DNA of 64,000 bases from Microbacterium arborescens (lineage in GTDB: Bacteria; Actinomycetota; Actinomycetes; Actinomycetales; Microbacteriaceae): NCBI RefSeq assembly GCF_030369635.1, contig NZ_CP128474.1:310001-374000 (forward strand), written 5' to 3'. The translations under genes and the position numbers were made by a program. Of this stretch, positions 43,702-52,835 are shown piece after piece (the stretch's first letter is position 1; every line of letters begins with the position of its first letter). The notes under the pieces are model-generated. The model was not told the origin of the DNA. It searched no databases and saw only the letters and a program-made list of their open reading frames with translations.

Positions 43702-45927
43702 ATGAACGCCACGCAACAGCCCGGACAGGAGGAGGCGCAGAGCGCCCTCGAGCAGTTCGGGATCAACCTCACCGACCGCGCCCGGCAAGGCAAGCTCGAC
43801 CCCGTCATCGGACGTGACAGCGAGATCCGCCGCGTCAGCCAGGTGCTCACACGACGCACGAAGAACAACCCCGTCCTCATCGGCGAACCCGGCGTCGGCA
43901 AGACCGCCGTCGTCGAGGGCCTCGCCCAGCGCATCGTCGCCGGTGACGTCGCCGAGAGCCTGAAGAACAAAGAGCTCGTGTCGCTCGACATCTCCGCGCT
44001 CGTGGCCGGCGCCATGTACCGCGGCCAGTTCGAGGAGCGCCTGAAGAGCGTGCTCAAGGAGATCACCGAGTCCGACGGCCGGATCATCACCTTCATCGAC
44101 GAGCTGCACGTCCTCATGGGTGCCGGCGGCGGTGAAGGGTCGGTCGCCGCATCCAACATGCTCAAGCCCATGCTCGCCCGCGGCGAGCTCCGGCTCATCG
44201 GTGCGACAACCCTCGACGAGTACCGCGAGTTCATCGAGAAGGACGCCGCCCTCGAGCGCCGTTTCCAGCAGGTCTACGTCGGCGAGCCGAGCGTCGAGGA
44301 CACCATCGCGATCCTCCGCGGACTCAAGGAGCGCTACGAGGCCCACCACAAGGTGGCGATCTCCGACGGCGCCCTCGTGGCCGCGGCATCCCTGTCCAAC
44401 CGGTACATCCCGGCCCGCCAGCTGCCCGACAAAGCGATCGACCTGATCGACGAGGCCGCCTCGCGCCTGCGCATGGAGATCGACTCGGCGCCGCTCGAGA
44501 TCGACGAGCTGCGCCGCCACGTCGACCGGCTCAAGCTCGAGGAGCTCGCGCTGAAGAAGGAGAAGGATGCCGCTTCGCGCGAGCGTCTCGAAGCCCTCCG
44601 GGCGACCCTCAAGGACGAGCAGCAGAAGCTCGACGACCTGCAGGCGCGGTGGGAGCGGGAGCGTGCATCCCTGAACCGCGTCGGTGACCTCAAGACGCGC
44701 CTCGACGCCGCTCGTGTCGAAGCCGAACGCGCTCAGCGCGAGGGCAACCTCGAGAAGGCCTCGCGCCTGCTCTACGCCGAGATCCCCGCGCTCGAACGCG
44801 AGGTCGTCGAGGCGGAGCGCGCCGAGACCGCCGTCGACGGTCCCGAACGCATGGTCAACGAGCAGGTCACCGACGAGGACATCGCCGCCGTGATCGCCGC
44901 GTGGACCGGCATCCCCGTCGGACGCCTGCTGCAGGGCGAGACCGAGAAGCTCGTGCGACTCGAGTCCGAGCTCGGCAAGCGCCTCATCGGTCAGAAGGTC
45001 GCGGTGAAGGCGGTCGCCGACGCCGTGCGACGCTCGCGTGCGGGCATCAGCGACCCGAACCGTCCGACCGGCTCGTTCCTCTTCCTCGGCCCCACCGGCG
45101 TCGGCAAGACCGAGCTCGCGAAGGCCCTCGCAGAATTCCTCTTCGACGACGAGCACGCCATGGTGCGCATCGACATGTCGGAGTACGGCGAGAAGCACTC
45201 GGTCTCGCGGCTCGTCGGAGCCCCTCCGGGATACATCGGCTACGAGCAGGGCGGCCAGCTCACCGAGGCCGTGCGGCGGCGCCCGTACTCGGTCGTGCTG
45301 CTCGATGAGGTCGAGAAGGCGCACCCCGAGGTGTTCGACGTGCTGCTGCAGGTCATGGACGATGGTCGCCTCACCGATGGCCAGGGCCGCACGGTCGACT
45401 TCCGCAACGTCATCCTGATCCTCACGTCGAACCTCGGTTCGCCGATCCTCATCGACCCGACGCTGAGCCTCGAGCAGAAGCGCGAGCAGGTGCAGATCCT
45501 GCTGCGCCAGGCGTTCCGTCCGGAGTTCCTCAACCGCCTCGACGACACCGTCATGTTCGAGGCGCTGAGCCAGGACGACCTCGCGCAGATCGTCGAACTG
45601 TCCGTCGACGCGCTGCAGCGGCGGCTCAAGGACCGGCGCCTCTCGCTCGCCGTCACGCCCGACGCGCGCGCCTGGCTCGCCGAGCGCGGCTACGACCCCG
45701 TGTTCGGGGCCCGGCCGCTGCGCCGCCTCATCCAGTCCGAGATCCAGGACCGCCTCGCGATGGCCATCCTCTCGGGCGGGGTGCACGACGGTGACATCGT
45801 GCGAGTCGACGTCGCCGCCGACGGTTCCACGCTCGTGCTCACCAGCGCCGGCGCGGCGGAGCCCGCCGCGCCGGCAGGTGCCGGAGGAGACGACGACGTG
45901 ATCGAGGCCGAGCTGCTCGACGACTGA
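43702..45927 (+). CDS. clpB: ClpB-type disaggregase lacking the N-terminal domain
   Basis: A 741-residue Hsp100 ATPase that would pull apart aggregates with DnaK. AAA1 has Walker A GEPGVGKT at 61-68 and [17 protein letters not shown] long coiled-coil middle domain spans ~265-390 ([20 protein letters not shown]), as in ClpB. AAA2 has Walker A GPTGVGKT near 463, [20 protein letters not shown] and PEFLNRLDD. Only ~27 residues precede AAA1, so the ~140-residue N-domain of full ClpB is missing. GGAGAG precedes the ATG. It is controlled by the HAIR site. Confidence 0.95.
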   Translation: MNATQQPGQEEAQSALEQFGINLTDRARQGKLDPVIGRDSEIRRVSQVLTRRTKNNPVLIGEPGVGKTAVVEGLAQRIVAGDVAESLKNKELVSLDISALVAGAMYRGQFEERLKSVLKEITESDGRIITFIDELHVLMGAGGGEGSVAASNMLKPMLARGELRLIGATTLDEYREFIEKDAALERRFQQVYVGEPSVEDTIAILRGLKERYEAHHKVAISDGALVAAASLSNRYIPARQLPDKAIDLIDEAASRLRMEIDSAPLEIDELRRHVDRLKLEELALKKEKDAASRERLEALRATLKDEQQKLDDLQARWERERASLNRVGDLKTRLDAARVEAERAQREGNLEKASRLLYAEIPALEREVVEAERAETAVDGPERMVNEQVTDEDIAAVIAAWTGIPVGRLLQGETEKLVRLESELGKRLIGQKVAVKAVADAVRRSRAGISDPNRPTGSFLFLGPTGVGKTELAKALAEFLFDDEHAMVRIDMSEYGEKHSVSRLVGAPPGYIGYEQGGQLTEAVRRRPYSVVLLDEVEKAHPEVFDVLLQVMDDGRLTDGQGRTVDFRNVILILTSNLGSPILIDPTLSLEQKREQVQILLRQAFRPEFLNRLDDTVMFEALSQDDLAQIVELSVDALQRRLKDRRLSLAVTPDARAWLAERGYDPVFGARPLRRLIQSEIQDRLAMAILSGGVHDGDIVRVDVAADGSTLVLTSAGAAEPAAPAGAGGDDDVIEAELLDD

Positions 45928-45951
45928 TCCCCGGTGCCGCGAGCGGCGGCT

Positions 45952-45986
45952 GTGCTGGGTGCTGGGTGCTGGGTGTTGGGTGTTGG
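45952..45986. repeat. Heptamer tandem array after clpB
   Basis: Five tandem 7-bp units: GTGCTGG three times, then GTGTTGG twice. Confidence 0.85.
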
Positions 45987-45990
45987 GTCC

Positions 45991-46383
45991 CGTCGTCAGG
46001 CTGAGCCTCGCGTGGGGGGTGTTTCCCGCGGTGTCGGAGGCCGTTGAGCCTGTTGGCGGCACAGCTGGCCGGGTGGTGGCCGGACCGGAGCGGGGCGAGC
46101 TGCGCGCGGCGGGTGGCGGGTGGCCGGTGGTCGGCGTGGGTTGCTATCTCGTCGTCAGGCTGAGCCTCGCATGGGGAGCTTTCCCGCGGTGTCGGAGGCC
46201 GTTGAGCCTGTTGGCGGCACAGCTGGCCGGGCGGTGGCCGGACCGGAGCGGGTCGAGCTGCGCGCGGCGGGCGGCGGGCGGCCGGTGGCCGGTGGTCGGC
46301 GTGGGTTGCTGTCCCGTCGTCAGGCTGAGCCTCGCGTGGGGGTGTTTCCCGTGGCGGTTGATCTCATCCAGCCTGTTGGCGGC
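45991..46383. repeat. ~160-bp tandem repeat, 2.5 copies
   Basis: Units start at 45991, 46150 and 46315, each with CGTCGTCAGGCTGAGCCTCG and later GCCTGTTGGCGGC. Spacing is 159 then 165 bp; the third copy is truncated and diverged. No gene is supported in 45928-46535; plus-strand open frames across it have repeated low-complexity translations. A short CACGGC/CCCGAC array follows at 46398-46441. Confidence 0.85.
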
Positions 46384-46535
46384 CCCCCGCTCGGCCCGGC
46401 ACGGCCTGACACGGCACAGCCCGACACGGCACGGCCCGACCCCGGCACGGCGCGGCGCGGCAGGCCGCGAAGCGGCCGGGCCGGCGCGCGCAAGCCACGC
46501 GGGGCGGGCGGCGGCGGCGTGAGAGTGTTGAGGCT

Positions 46536-47360
46536 ATGCGCACGGTCCGGGCCCTGTGGGGCGCCTCACACCCGGGTCCATCGGTCGTCGTGACGGCCCT
46601 CGCTCTGGCGCTCGGGCTCGCGGCCGGGCTCGAGCCGTGGCGGCTGGCGGTGCTCGTGACGTCCGTGCTGTTCGGTCAGCTCTCGATCGGCATCTCCAAC
46701 GACGCGATCGACCGCGAGCGCGACCGCGCTGTCGGCCGGACCGACAAGCCCCTCGTCCGAGGTGAGGTCTCGAACCGTTCGGCGTGGATCGCGGCGTCGG
46801 GCTCGGTCGTCATCGCGCTGGCTCTGTCGGCGGTGCTCGGGTGGGGGATGCTGCTCGCGCATGCCGTCACGATCGTGTCGGCCTGGTCGTACAACCTGGG
46901 GCTGAAATCCTCACCGTTGTCGGTCGTGCCGTTTCTGGTGAGCTTCGGGCTCTTCCCCTCTCTCGCCACCCTTTCTTCCTCCGACCCGACGCTCGCGGCA
47001 CCCTTCGCGGCGGTCGCGGGTGCGGCGCTCGGGGCCGCTGTGCACCTGACGAATGTCCTGCCCGACCTCGACGACGACCGCGACACGGGCGTGCGCGGGC
47101 TGCCGCACCGCCTCGGAGCACCCATTTCGGTGGTCGTCGCGGTGGCCGGCATCGTCGTGGCCGCGATCGCGGTGCTCATCGGCGGACGGAGCGACGGCGT
47201 CTTGCCGTGGCTGTTCTTCGGGGCGGTGCTGGCGCTCGCGATCGCCGTCGTGGTGCGGATGCGGCTGCGCGGTCCCGATCGCACCGGGTTCCGTCTGGTC
47301 ATGGCCGCGGCCCTCGTGCTGGCGGCCCAACTGGTGGTGGCCGCAGGGTCGCTGCGCTGA
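46536..47360 (+). CDS. UbiA-family prenyltransferase
   Basis: A 274-residue membrane enzyme with ~8 helices that transfers a prenyl chain to an aromatic or lipid acceptor. The first Asp-rich motif is GISNDAIDRERDRAVGRTDK (near 53-70) and the second is LPDLDDDRDTGVRGLPHRLG (near 175). It lies between the repeat region and the type III PKS operon, converging with it with a gap of 4 bp. The context suggests it prenylates the PKS-derived phenolic or quinone product. A homogentisate/menaquinone-type role is an alternative, though no menaquinone genes are nearby. Confidence 0.88.
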   Translation: MRTVRALWGASHPGPSVVVTALALALGLAAGLEPWRLAVLVTSVLFGQLSIGISNDAIDRERDRAVGRTDKPLVRGEVSNRSAWIAASGSVVIALALSAVLGWGMLLAHAVTIVSAWSYNLGLKSSPLSVVPFLVSFGLFPSLATLSSSDPTLAAPFAAVAGAALGAAVHLTNVLPDLDDDRDTGVRGLPHRLGAPISVVVAVAGIVVAAIAVLIGGRSDGVLPWLFFGAVLALAIAVVVRMRLRGPDRTGFRLVMAAALVLAAQLVVAAGSLR

Positions 47361-47364
47361 TGCG

Positions 47365-48522
47365 TCACCGGGCGGCGGCGTCGAGGCCCATCGCGTAGGC
47401 GTTCGGGACGAGTGACCCGGTCGCGGCCAGCACCCGCCCGAGTACACGCGTGCGTATCGCGTGCGTCACGGGACTCACGGGGCGTCCGAGCCGCATGTTG
47501 ACGGCGGCCAGCCGTCCGGCGGTGCGGGCCGAGCGCAGGCGGTCGCGTTCCCAGATGGCGAGGGCGGCGGCGGGCTCGGCCCCGCTGCGGATCCAGTCGG
47601 CGAGCAGCGGAGCCAGGGTCGCCGCGTCGAGGAGGCCGAGGTTCATCCCCTGTCCGCCGATCGGGCTGATCTCGTGCGCCGCGTCGCCGATGACCACGAC
47701 CCGGCCGCGACGGAGCTGCGCCGCGAGCACGCGCCGCACGCGGAAGCCCGTCGCGTCGGTGATCGCGTCCGCGGCATCCGTCTCGCCGCGTTCGCGCATC
47801 GCCGCGCGCAGCCGGTGCAGTCGGGCTTCCGGCTCGTCGAAACCGCCGTCCTCCCGCGCGGGCGGGGCGTCCCAGGCGACGAACCGGCGACGGTCTCCGG
47901 GCAGGGGGAACGACTCGAGCACGCCGGATGCCGCGAGGTGCACGACCGCGACCTCCGCGTCGGTTCTACCGGGCACGTCCGCGTCGCTCATGAGATATCG
48001 GTCGGGGTAGCTCGTGCGGCGCAGGGCCTCCGGCCGGAACACCAGCTCACGCGCGCCGACGCCTCCCGCGATCACGACGAGTGGCGCCGAGAGCTCGCCG
48101 TGCCCCCGTGGGCCCGCCGTCTCGAGCCGCACCTCGGTGGGTCGCGGTGTCACGCGGGTGACCGAGGTGCCCCGCAGCGGAGGCGGTGCGCCGTGCGCGA
48201 GCGCACGCTCGGTGAGCGCCTGGGGGAGGGTCGCGACATACGGATGCCGAGCCGGCAGGCGGTCGAAGCGCACGACGCCGAGCAGCTCGCCGTCGCTGCG
48301 CGCCTCGCCCTGCGAGACGCGGACGGCGTCGGCGAGGATGCGGTCGGTCGCGCCGCCCGCCTCGAGCGCTGCGAGCACGGGGGCGTGGAGCCCGATCGCG
48401 CGGGATCCGTCGCCGCTGCGCTCACGTCTCTCGAGCACCGTGACGTCGACGCCCCGCCGTGTGAGCTCGGCGGCCAGCAGCATCCCCACCGGGCCGGCGC
48501 CGACGACGATGACGTCAGGCAT
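47365..48522 (-). CDS. FAD-dependent aromatic monooxygenase (SrsC-like)
   Basis: A 385-residue class A flavoprotein hydroxylase. FAD-binding DVIVVGAGPVGMLLAAELTR (3-22), and the second FAD motif RVVVIGDAAHEISPIGGQGM (near 270-290). It is the last gene of the type III PKS operon; its ATG overlaps the methyltransferase stop by 8 bp. In the Streptomyces griseus srsABC system the matching enzyme hydroxylates alkylresorcinol to a quinone precursor. The same role here is inferred from gene order. Confidence 0.88.
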   Translation of the reverse strand: MPDVIVVGAGPVGMLLAAELTRRGVDVTVLERRERSGDGSRAIGLHAPVLAALEAGGATDRILADAVRVSQGEARSDGELLGVVRFDRLPARHPYVATLPQALTERALAHGAPPPLRGTSVTRVTPRPTEVRLETAGPRGHGELSAPLVVIAGGVGARELVFRPEALRRTSYPDRYLMSDADVPGRTDAEVAVVHLAASGVLESFPLPGDRRRFVAWDAPPAREDGGFDEPEARLHRLRAAMRERGETDAADAITDATGFRVRRVLAAQLRRGRVVVIGDAAHEISPIGGQGMNLGLLDAATLAPLLADWIRSGAEPAAALAIWERDRLRSARTAGRLAAVNMRLGRPVSPVTHAIRTRVLGRVLAATGSLVPNAYAMGLDAAAR

Positions 48523-49213
48523 GCCCTGCTCCCACGGCCAGCACGCGGAACGGTGCCGGCCGCACGACGTGCCATTCGCCGCGGTCGGCGAGCGTCATCC
48601 GCAGCTCGGGCGCGCGGTAGCTGCGGCGGATCGAGCGCAGTCCGTCTGTGCGCAGGAACGTCCCGCGCTGCAGTGGCGTGATGCCCGCGGCATAGAGCGC
48701 GTAGGCGGCCCGCCCGCGTTCGATGTCGGCGTGCAGCACGATGCCGCGCGACAGGGCGAGCGAGTCGCCGACGAAGGCGTCGAGCTCGCTCTCGCCGAGG
48801 TGATGCAGGACATGGTTCGAGATGACGGCGTCGAAACGTTCGCCGCTCGCGCGCAGGGTGGTCGAGTCGGTGCTGCGGAACTCGAGGTCGGGCCGGCCGC
48901 GCTCACGGGCGACGGCGAGAGCGCGCGGGTCGGGATCGATCCCGACCCAGCTGACGTCGAGGCCGTCCCGCTCGGCGAGCCGCGCCAGTCGGGCGGTGAC
49001 GTCGCCGCCGCCCGAACCGATGTCGAGGACCCGCGAGGGACGATCGAGCCGCGCGAGGGCGGGCCGCAGGTGGCGCCGCCACACCGTTCCCCAACCGCTC
49101 ACGGCGCGATTGACGACGTCGAAGCGGCGGAGCGTCTGCGCGAGGGCGACCGGGTCGCAGCCGGGGTCGTCCATCAGCTCCCGCAGGTCGACGTCGCGGT
49201 GCCTCAGGTCCAC
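48515..49213 (-). CDS. SAM-dependent methyltransferase (SrsB-like position)
   Basis: A 232-residue class I methyltransferase. SAM-binding motif I is VLDIGSGGGDVTARLARLAE (near 63-82), the acidic loop is VGIDPDPRAL, and motif IV-like is FDAVISNHVLHHLGESELDA. The C-terminal part is basic. The GTG start overlaps the PKS stop by 10 bp. It probably O-methylates the phenolic PKS product. Many bacterial operons pair such an enzyme with a type III PKS. Confidence 0.87.
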   Translation of the reverse strand: MDLRHRDVDLRELMDDPGCDPVALAQTLRRFDVVNRAVSGWGTVWRRHLRPALARLDRPSRVLDIGSGGGDVTARLARLAERDGLDVSWVGIDPDPRALAVARERGRPDLEFRSTDSTTLRASGERFDAVISNHVLHHLGESELDAFVGDSLALSRGIVLHADIERGRAAYALYAAGITPLQRGTFLRTDGLRSIRRSYRAPELRMTLADRGEWHVVRPAPFRVLAVGAGHA

Positions 49214-50436
49214 GATGCGACGGGTTCCGGCCGTGCGGCATCCCTCGCCACGGTCTCACCGGCAGCGGCGTCGGGCGCGGCGGCGACTCCCGCGGTGAGG
49301 AGGGCGGCCTCCATCGTGAGGCCCGGCCCGAAGGCGAGCGTCGCGATCGTCTGACCATCGCGCAGAGCATCGCCCGCGAGGAGCGAGCGGAGGATGAAGA
49401 GGATCGTCGCGCTCGACATGTTGCCGTAGTCCCGCAGCACCGCGCGCGATTGCGCGAGGGCATCGGGCGCCAGATCGAGCCCCGACTCGACGCGGTCGAG
49501 GACGGCACGGCCACCCGGGTGCACAGCCCAGACGTCGACGTGGGCATCGCCGACGACGTCGGCCACCGCGCCGCGGATCTCCCGTCCGATGATCCGCGGC
49601 ACCTCGGCCGTGAGCACCATCTCGAAACCGGCGTCGCCGATCGTCCAGGTCATGTCGCGTTCGCCGTCGTCGGTCACGGCTGTCGCGAACCGGTCGAGAT
49701 CGAGCCAGCGGTCAGCGCGTCGCGAGGGGTCGGCGCTGATGACGGCCGCCGCGGCGCCGTCGGCGAACAGCGACGCGGCGAGGATCTGGTCGGGATCGTC
49801 CGCGACGCGGAAGTGCAGCGTGCACAGCTCGGCGCACACGACGAGCACGACCGCGTCGGGCTGCGCGGCGCACATGCGGGCCGCCGCGCGCAGCGCCGGA
49901 ACAGCGGCAGCGCAGCCGATGAACCCCAGGTGGTAGCGCTCGACGGATGTCGGCAGGCCGAGATCTCGGACGAGTCGGTAGTCGGGGCCGGGGGCGTACA
50001 TCCCGGTGCACGACACGGTCACCACATGCGTGACGTCGGCCGGGTCGACCGATGCCGCCGACAGGGCCTCGCGGGCCGCGCGCGCCGACAGCTCGGGGGC
50101 GAGCGCGATGTAGGCGTCGTTGCGCGTTCGGGTCGAGGGTGACAGCAGGGCGCCGTCGCCGGAGATGACGGGGAGGGATGCCGGGTCGGCGGCATCCGCC
50201 TCTGCGGCATCCGCTCGCGCAGCATTCCCTCCCGCGGCCCGGGAGGCGAGGGCGTCGGCGAGGTCGGTCAGCACCGTGTGCCGCGTCTCGATCGCCGAGG
50301 CGTCGAACGCTGCGCCGACCAGGCGCTGCGACAGCCGCCCGATGCCGGGCTGCGCGGCGAAGAGGTCGCGCACGGAGTTCTGGTGGATCACGGCCGGCGG
50401 CACCGCGGTGCCGATCGACAGGATGCGGGCGGTCAT
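49204..50436 (-). CDS. Type III polyketide synthase (chalcone-synthase-like)
   Basis: A 410-residue homodimeric PKS that extends an acyl-CoA starter with malonyl-CoA and cyclises it. Catalytic triad: Cys143 (VTVSCTGMYAPGPDY), His306 (WAVHPGGRAVLD) and Asn339 (DYGNMSSATILF). Also FADGAAAAVISADP. An Ala/Asp-rich insertion lies near 75-95 (AARADAAEADAADPAS). A 16-residue upstream frame extension exists, but MTARILSIGTAVP is the family start. It is first in the operon with methyltransferase and FAD monooxygenase genes, like srsABC, pointing to methylated phenolic lipids or quinones. Confidence 0.93.
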   Translation of the reverse strand: MTARILSIGTAVPPAVIHQNSVRDLFAAQPGIGRLSQRLVGAAFDASAIETRHTVLTDLADALASRAAGGNAARADAAEADAADPASLPVISGDGALLSPSTRTRNDAYIALAPELSARAAREALSAASVDPADVTHVVTVSCTGMYAPGPDYRLVRDLGLPTSVERYHLGFIGCAAAVPALRAAARMCAAQPDAVVLVVCAELCTLHFRVADDPDQILAASLFADGAAAAVISADPSRRADRWLDLDRFATAVTDDGERDMTWTIGDAGFEMVLTAEVPRIIGREIRGAVADVVGDAHVDVWAVHPGGRAVLDRVESGLDLAPDALAQSRAVLRDYGNMSSATILFILRSLLAGDALRDGQTIATLAFGPGLTMEAALLTAGVAAAPDAAAGETVARDAARPEPVASWT

Positions 50437-50550
50437 GCTTGACGATAACCGGAGGACGCGCCCCGAGGCGCGGGGGTGTCGCACCTCACAGGCCTCGTCT
50501 ATGGTGCGCGGCCGTCGAGAGGGGGTGTCGTCGCCATCCCGAACGACCGC

Positions 50551-50578
50551 GCCCCGCCGGCACGGGGCACGGCGGGGC
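50551..50578 (-). terminator. Terminator after nitroreductase gene
   Basis: A GC hairpin GCCCCGCC / GGCGGGGC with a 12-base loop, 18 bases past the nitroreductase stop. No T run is seen. The ~85 bp further left hold nothing else recognisable. Confidence 0.6.
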
Positions 50579-50595
50579 GCTGAGGCGGGGCGGGC

Positions 50596-51177
50596 TCAGT
50601 CGTCGATGACGACGGACTCGGCCACCGGACGGCGCGTGCGGGGCGACAGCTCGCGCTCGCGGACCGCCGCGGGGGCGGCGTCGACGTCTCCGAGGTCTCC
50701 GACGGCCATGACGGTGACGGGAACGAAAGGTGACTCGATGCCGAGCTTGTCGGCGAGACTCGCGGCATCGAATCCGGTCATCTGGTGCGTGTAGAGACCA
50801 TCGGCGTGGGCCTGGACGGTGAAGTGCGCAGCGGCCTGACCGAGGTCGTAGAGCGCGGTGGGTACGGGCTTGCCGTCGTTCTCGGTCTGCGCGATGAAGA
50901 CGATGAGGGCGCCTGCCGGGCCGGCCCAGGCCTGGTTGAACTCGACGAGGGTCGACACGACCTTCTCGTGGGTCTCGGTGCCGCGGCGGGCCACGACGAA
51001 ACGCCAGGGCTGCGCGTTGAAGGCAGAGGGTGCCCAGCGCGCCGCTTCGAGGGCGCTGGCGAGGGCGTCCTCATCGACGGGCGAGACATCGTCATACAGA
51101 CGGGTGCTCCAGCGCGCGGCGAGGATGTCGAGGACGGGGGCGTCGGTCTCGGCGACGCGCTCTTCGATGAGGGACAT
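50596..51177 (-). CDS. Nitroreductase-family flavoprotein
   Basis: A 193-residue FMN-dependent oxidoreductase. FMN-binding ARWSTRLYDD near 21-30, EAARWAPSAFNAQPWRFVVA near 45-65, and ALYDLGQAAAHFTVQAHADG near 108-127. The C-terminus lacks the longer domain of NfsA. It probably reduces quinones, nitroaromatics or an unknown enone with NAD(P)H. It is divergent from a glyoxalase-like gene with a 135-bp gap. Confidence 0.9.
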   Translation of the reverse strand: MSLIEERVAETDAPVLDILAARWSTRLYDDVSPVDEDALASALEAARWAPSAFNAQPWRFVVARRGTETHEKVVSTLVEFNQAWAGPAGALIVFIAQTENDGKPVPTALYDLGQAAAHFTVQAHADGLYTHQMTGFDAASLADKLGIESPFVPVTVMAVGDLGDVDAAPAAVRERELSPRTRRPVAESVVIDD

Positions 51178-51312
51178 GGGTTCTCCCGATGATTCAGTGG
51201 ACTGGCGTCGGACTCCATCGTCCCGTCACGTGCGAACCACGGCGCGCTCGCCGACATTCCCCGTCACGAGAAACCTCTTGCGCGAGCCTCCGGGCGGGGT
51301 GAACCTGTCGGC

Positions 51313-51702
51313 ATGAGCGCATTCACCCCGGACGGGGCCTTCAGCGGGTTCAGCGTCGACGACATCGACGCGGCCCGATCGTTCTACGCCGACACTCTCG
51401 GTCTCGATGTCGAGACCAATCCCATGGGGTTTCTCGAGATCCGGCTGGCCTCGGGCGGCGGCATCCTGGTCTACGACAAGCCCGGACACACGCCCGCGAG
51501 CTTCACGATCCTGAACTTCCCGGTCGACGACATCGACGCCGCCGTCGATGAGCTGCGTGAGCGCGGCGTCGACACGAAGATCTATCCCGACGAGGTGTTC
51601 CCCTCCGACGAGCGGGGTATCGTCCGGGGCGGGGGCGGCGGTCCCGACATCGCCTGGTTCCGCGACCCCGCCGGGAACGTCATCGCCGTCCTCCAGGCCT
51701 GA
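51313..51702 (+). CDS. Glyoxalase/bleomycin-resistance-type VOC protein
   Basis: A 129-residue vicinal-oxygen-chelate protein with two beta-alpha-beta-beta-beta modules: GFSVDDIDAARSFYADTLGLDV and NFPVDDIDAAVDELRERGVD, ending FRDPAGNVIAVLQA. Family metal ligands are usually His/Glu. The final module has Asp/Asn at the expected places and no obvious His, so it may bind ligand without metal. The substrate is unknown. Confidence 0.88.
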   Translation: MSAFTPDGAFSGFSVDDIDAARSFYADTLGLDVETNPMGFLEIRLASGGGILVYDKPGHTPASFTILNFPVDDIDAAVDELRERGVDTKIYPDEVFPSDERGIVRGGGGGPDIAWFRDPAGNVIAVLQA

Positions 51703-51746
51703 GACCGGAGGACGGCGATGCGACGGCGCGGCGGCGCCGCGCCGGT

Positions 51747-52835
51747 TCAGCGGCGCAGGGCCTCGCCGAGCTTGACGCGGGCACCCATCCGCAGCAGCGA
51801 GTTCTCGTAGATCTTCGCGCCGACGAGGATCGCGCCGACGCAGGTCACGAGGAGGATCACCAGTGACAGCAGGGGCTCCCACCACAGCGCGTCGCCCAAG
51901 AAGAGACGCATCGGCATGCCGACGGGTGCGGAGAACGGCACGTACGACATGATCCCGAGGATCAGCGGGTTGTTCCAGGCGAAGATCACGAGGAAGTACG
52001 GCGCCATGACCAGCAGGATGAGCGGCGTCGTGGTCGCCCCGATGTCCTCCTGACGAGAGACCATCGCGGCGGCGGCGGCGAAGAGAGCGGCGAGCAGGAC
52101 GAAGCCGAACAGGAAGAACACCGCGAACCACGCGATGGGCGCCCCGATGCCGGTGAGCAACGCGGTCTGATCGGTCACGGTGAGACCGATCACGGCGACC
52201 GCGGCGAGGATCAGGATCTGCCCCATCGCCAGCACCGTGTTGCCGATCACCTTCCCCGCGAGCAGCGCCCGGACGGGCACGGCCGAGATCAGCAGCTCGA
52301 CGACGCGCGTCTGCTTCTCCTCGACGACCGACTGGGCGATCGTCGCACCGAAGGTCTGCGCCGAGATGAAGAAGATCGCGCCGAAGCCGATCGCGACGAT
52401 GTAGCCGAGGAACCCGGCGTCGCCGGACGGGTCGAGCAGCTCGACCTTCGGCAGCTGCGCGAGCGACAGCAGGATGTTGTTCGACACCGACGTGTCGCCG
52501 ATGACGACGTAGCCGGTGGGGGCCGACGAGTCAGCGACGATCGCGGCGTCGACGTCGCCGTCGCGCACCGCGCTCTCGGCGGCCGCACGGTCGGCGACAT
52601 CCTTCACGTCGAGCCCGGGGGCGTTCTGGACGTAGGAGGCGGCGTCGGGGGTCACGGCGACAGGGGAGCCGCTGTCGTTCGCCGCCGAGAAGCCACCCCA
52701 GATCACGAGAGCGAGCGCTCCGAGGAAGAGGATGGCGAACGAGATGACGAACGACTTGCTGCGGAGCTTCGAGCTGATCTCGCGCTCGGCGACCAGCCAG
52801 GTGCTCTGGGCGAATGAGGGGGATGCGGCGCTCAC
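51747..52835 (-). CDS. ABC-2 type exporter permease (NatB-like)
   Basis: A 362-residue membrane protein. The first helix (~25-50, SFVISFAILFLGALALVIWG) is followed by a ~110-residue extracytoplasmic domain and five or six C-terminal helices with the ABC-2 signature EEKQTRVVELLISAVPVRAL and VPFSAPVGMPMRLFLGDALW. It pairs with the ATPase upstream (GTGA overlap). Related systems export Na+ or unknown small molecules. The start codon is GTG. Confidence 0.9.
   Translation of the reverse strand: MSAASPSFAQSTWLVAEREISSKLRSKSFVISFAILFLGALALVIWGGFSAANDSGSPVAVTPDAASYVQNAPGLDVKDVADRAAAESAVRDGDVDAAIVADSSAPTGYVVIGDTSVSNNILLSLAQLPKVELLDPSGDAGFLGYIVAIGFGAIFFISAQTFGATIAQSVVEEKQTRVVELLISAVPVRALLAGKVIGNTVLAMGQILILAAVAVIGLTVTDQTALLTGIGAPIAWFAVFFLFGFVLLAALFAAAAAMVSRQEDIGATTTPLILLVMAPYFLVIFAWNNPLILGIMSYVPFSAPVGMPMRLFLGDALWWEPLLSLVILLVTCVGAILVGAKIYENSLLRMGARVKLGEALRR

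Noticed and set aside
41241..44234. A 997-codon minus-strand open frame
   Set aside because: It runs across the glycosyltransferase, GlxA-type and clpB genes, which are well supported on the plus strand.
45991..46383. CRISPR array
   Set aside because: The units are ~160 bp, almost identical throughout and adjacent without unique spacers, and there are no cas genes. This is an ordinary tandem repeat.
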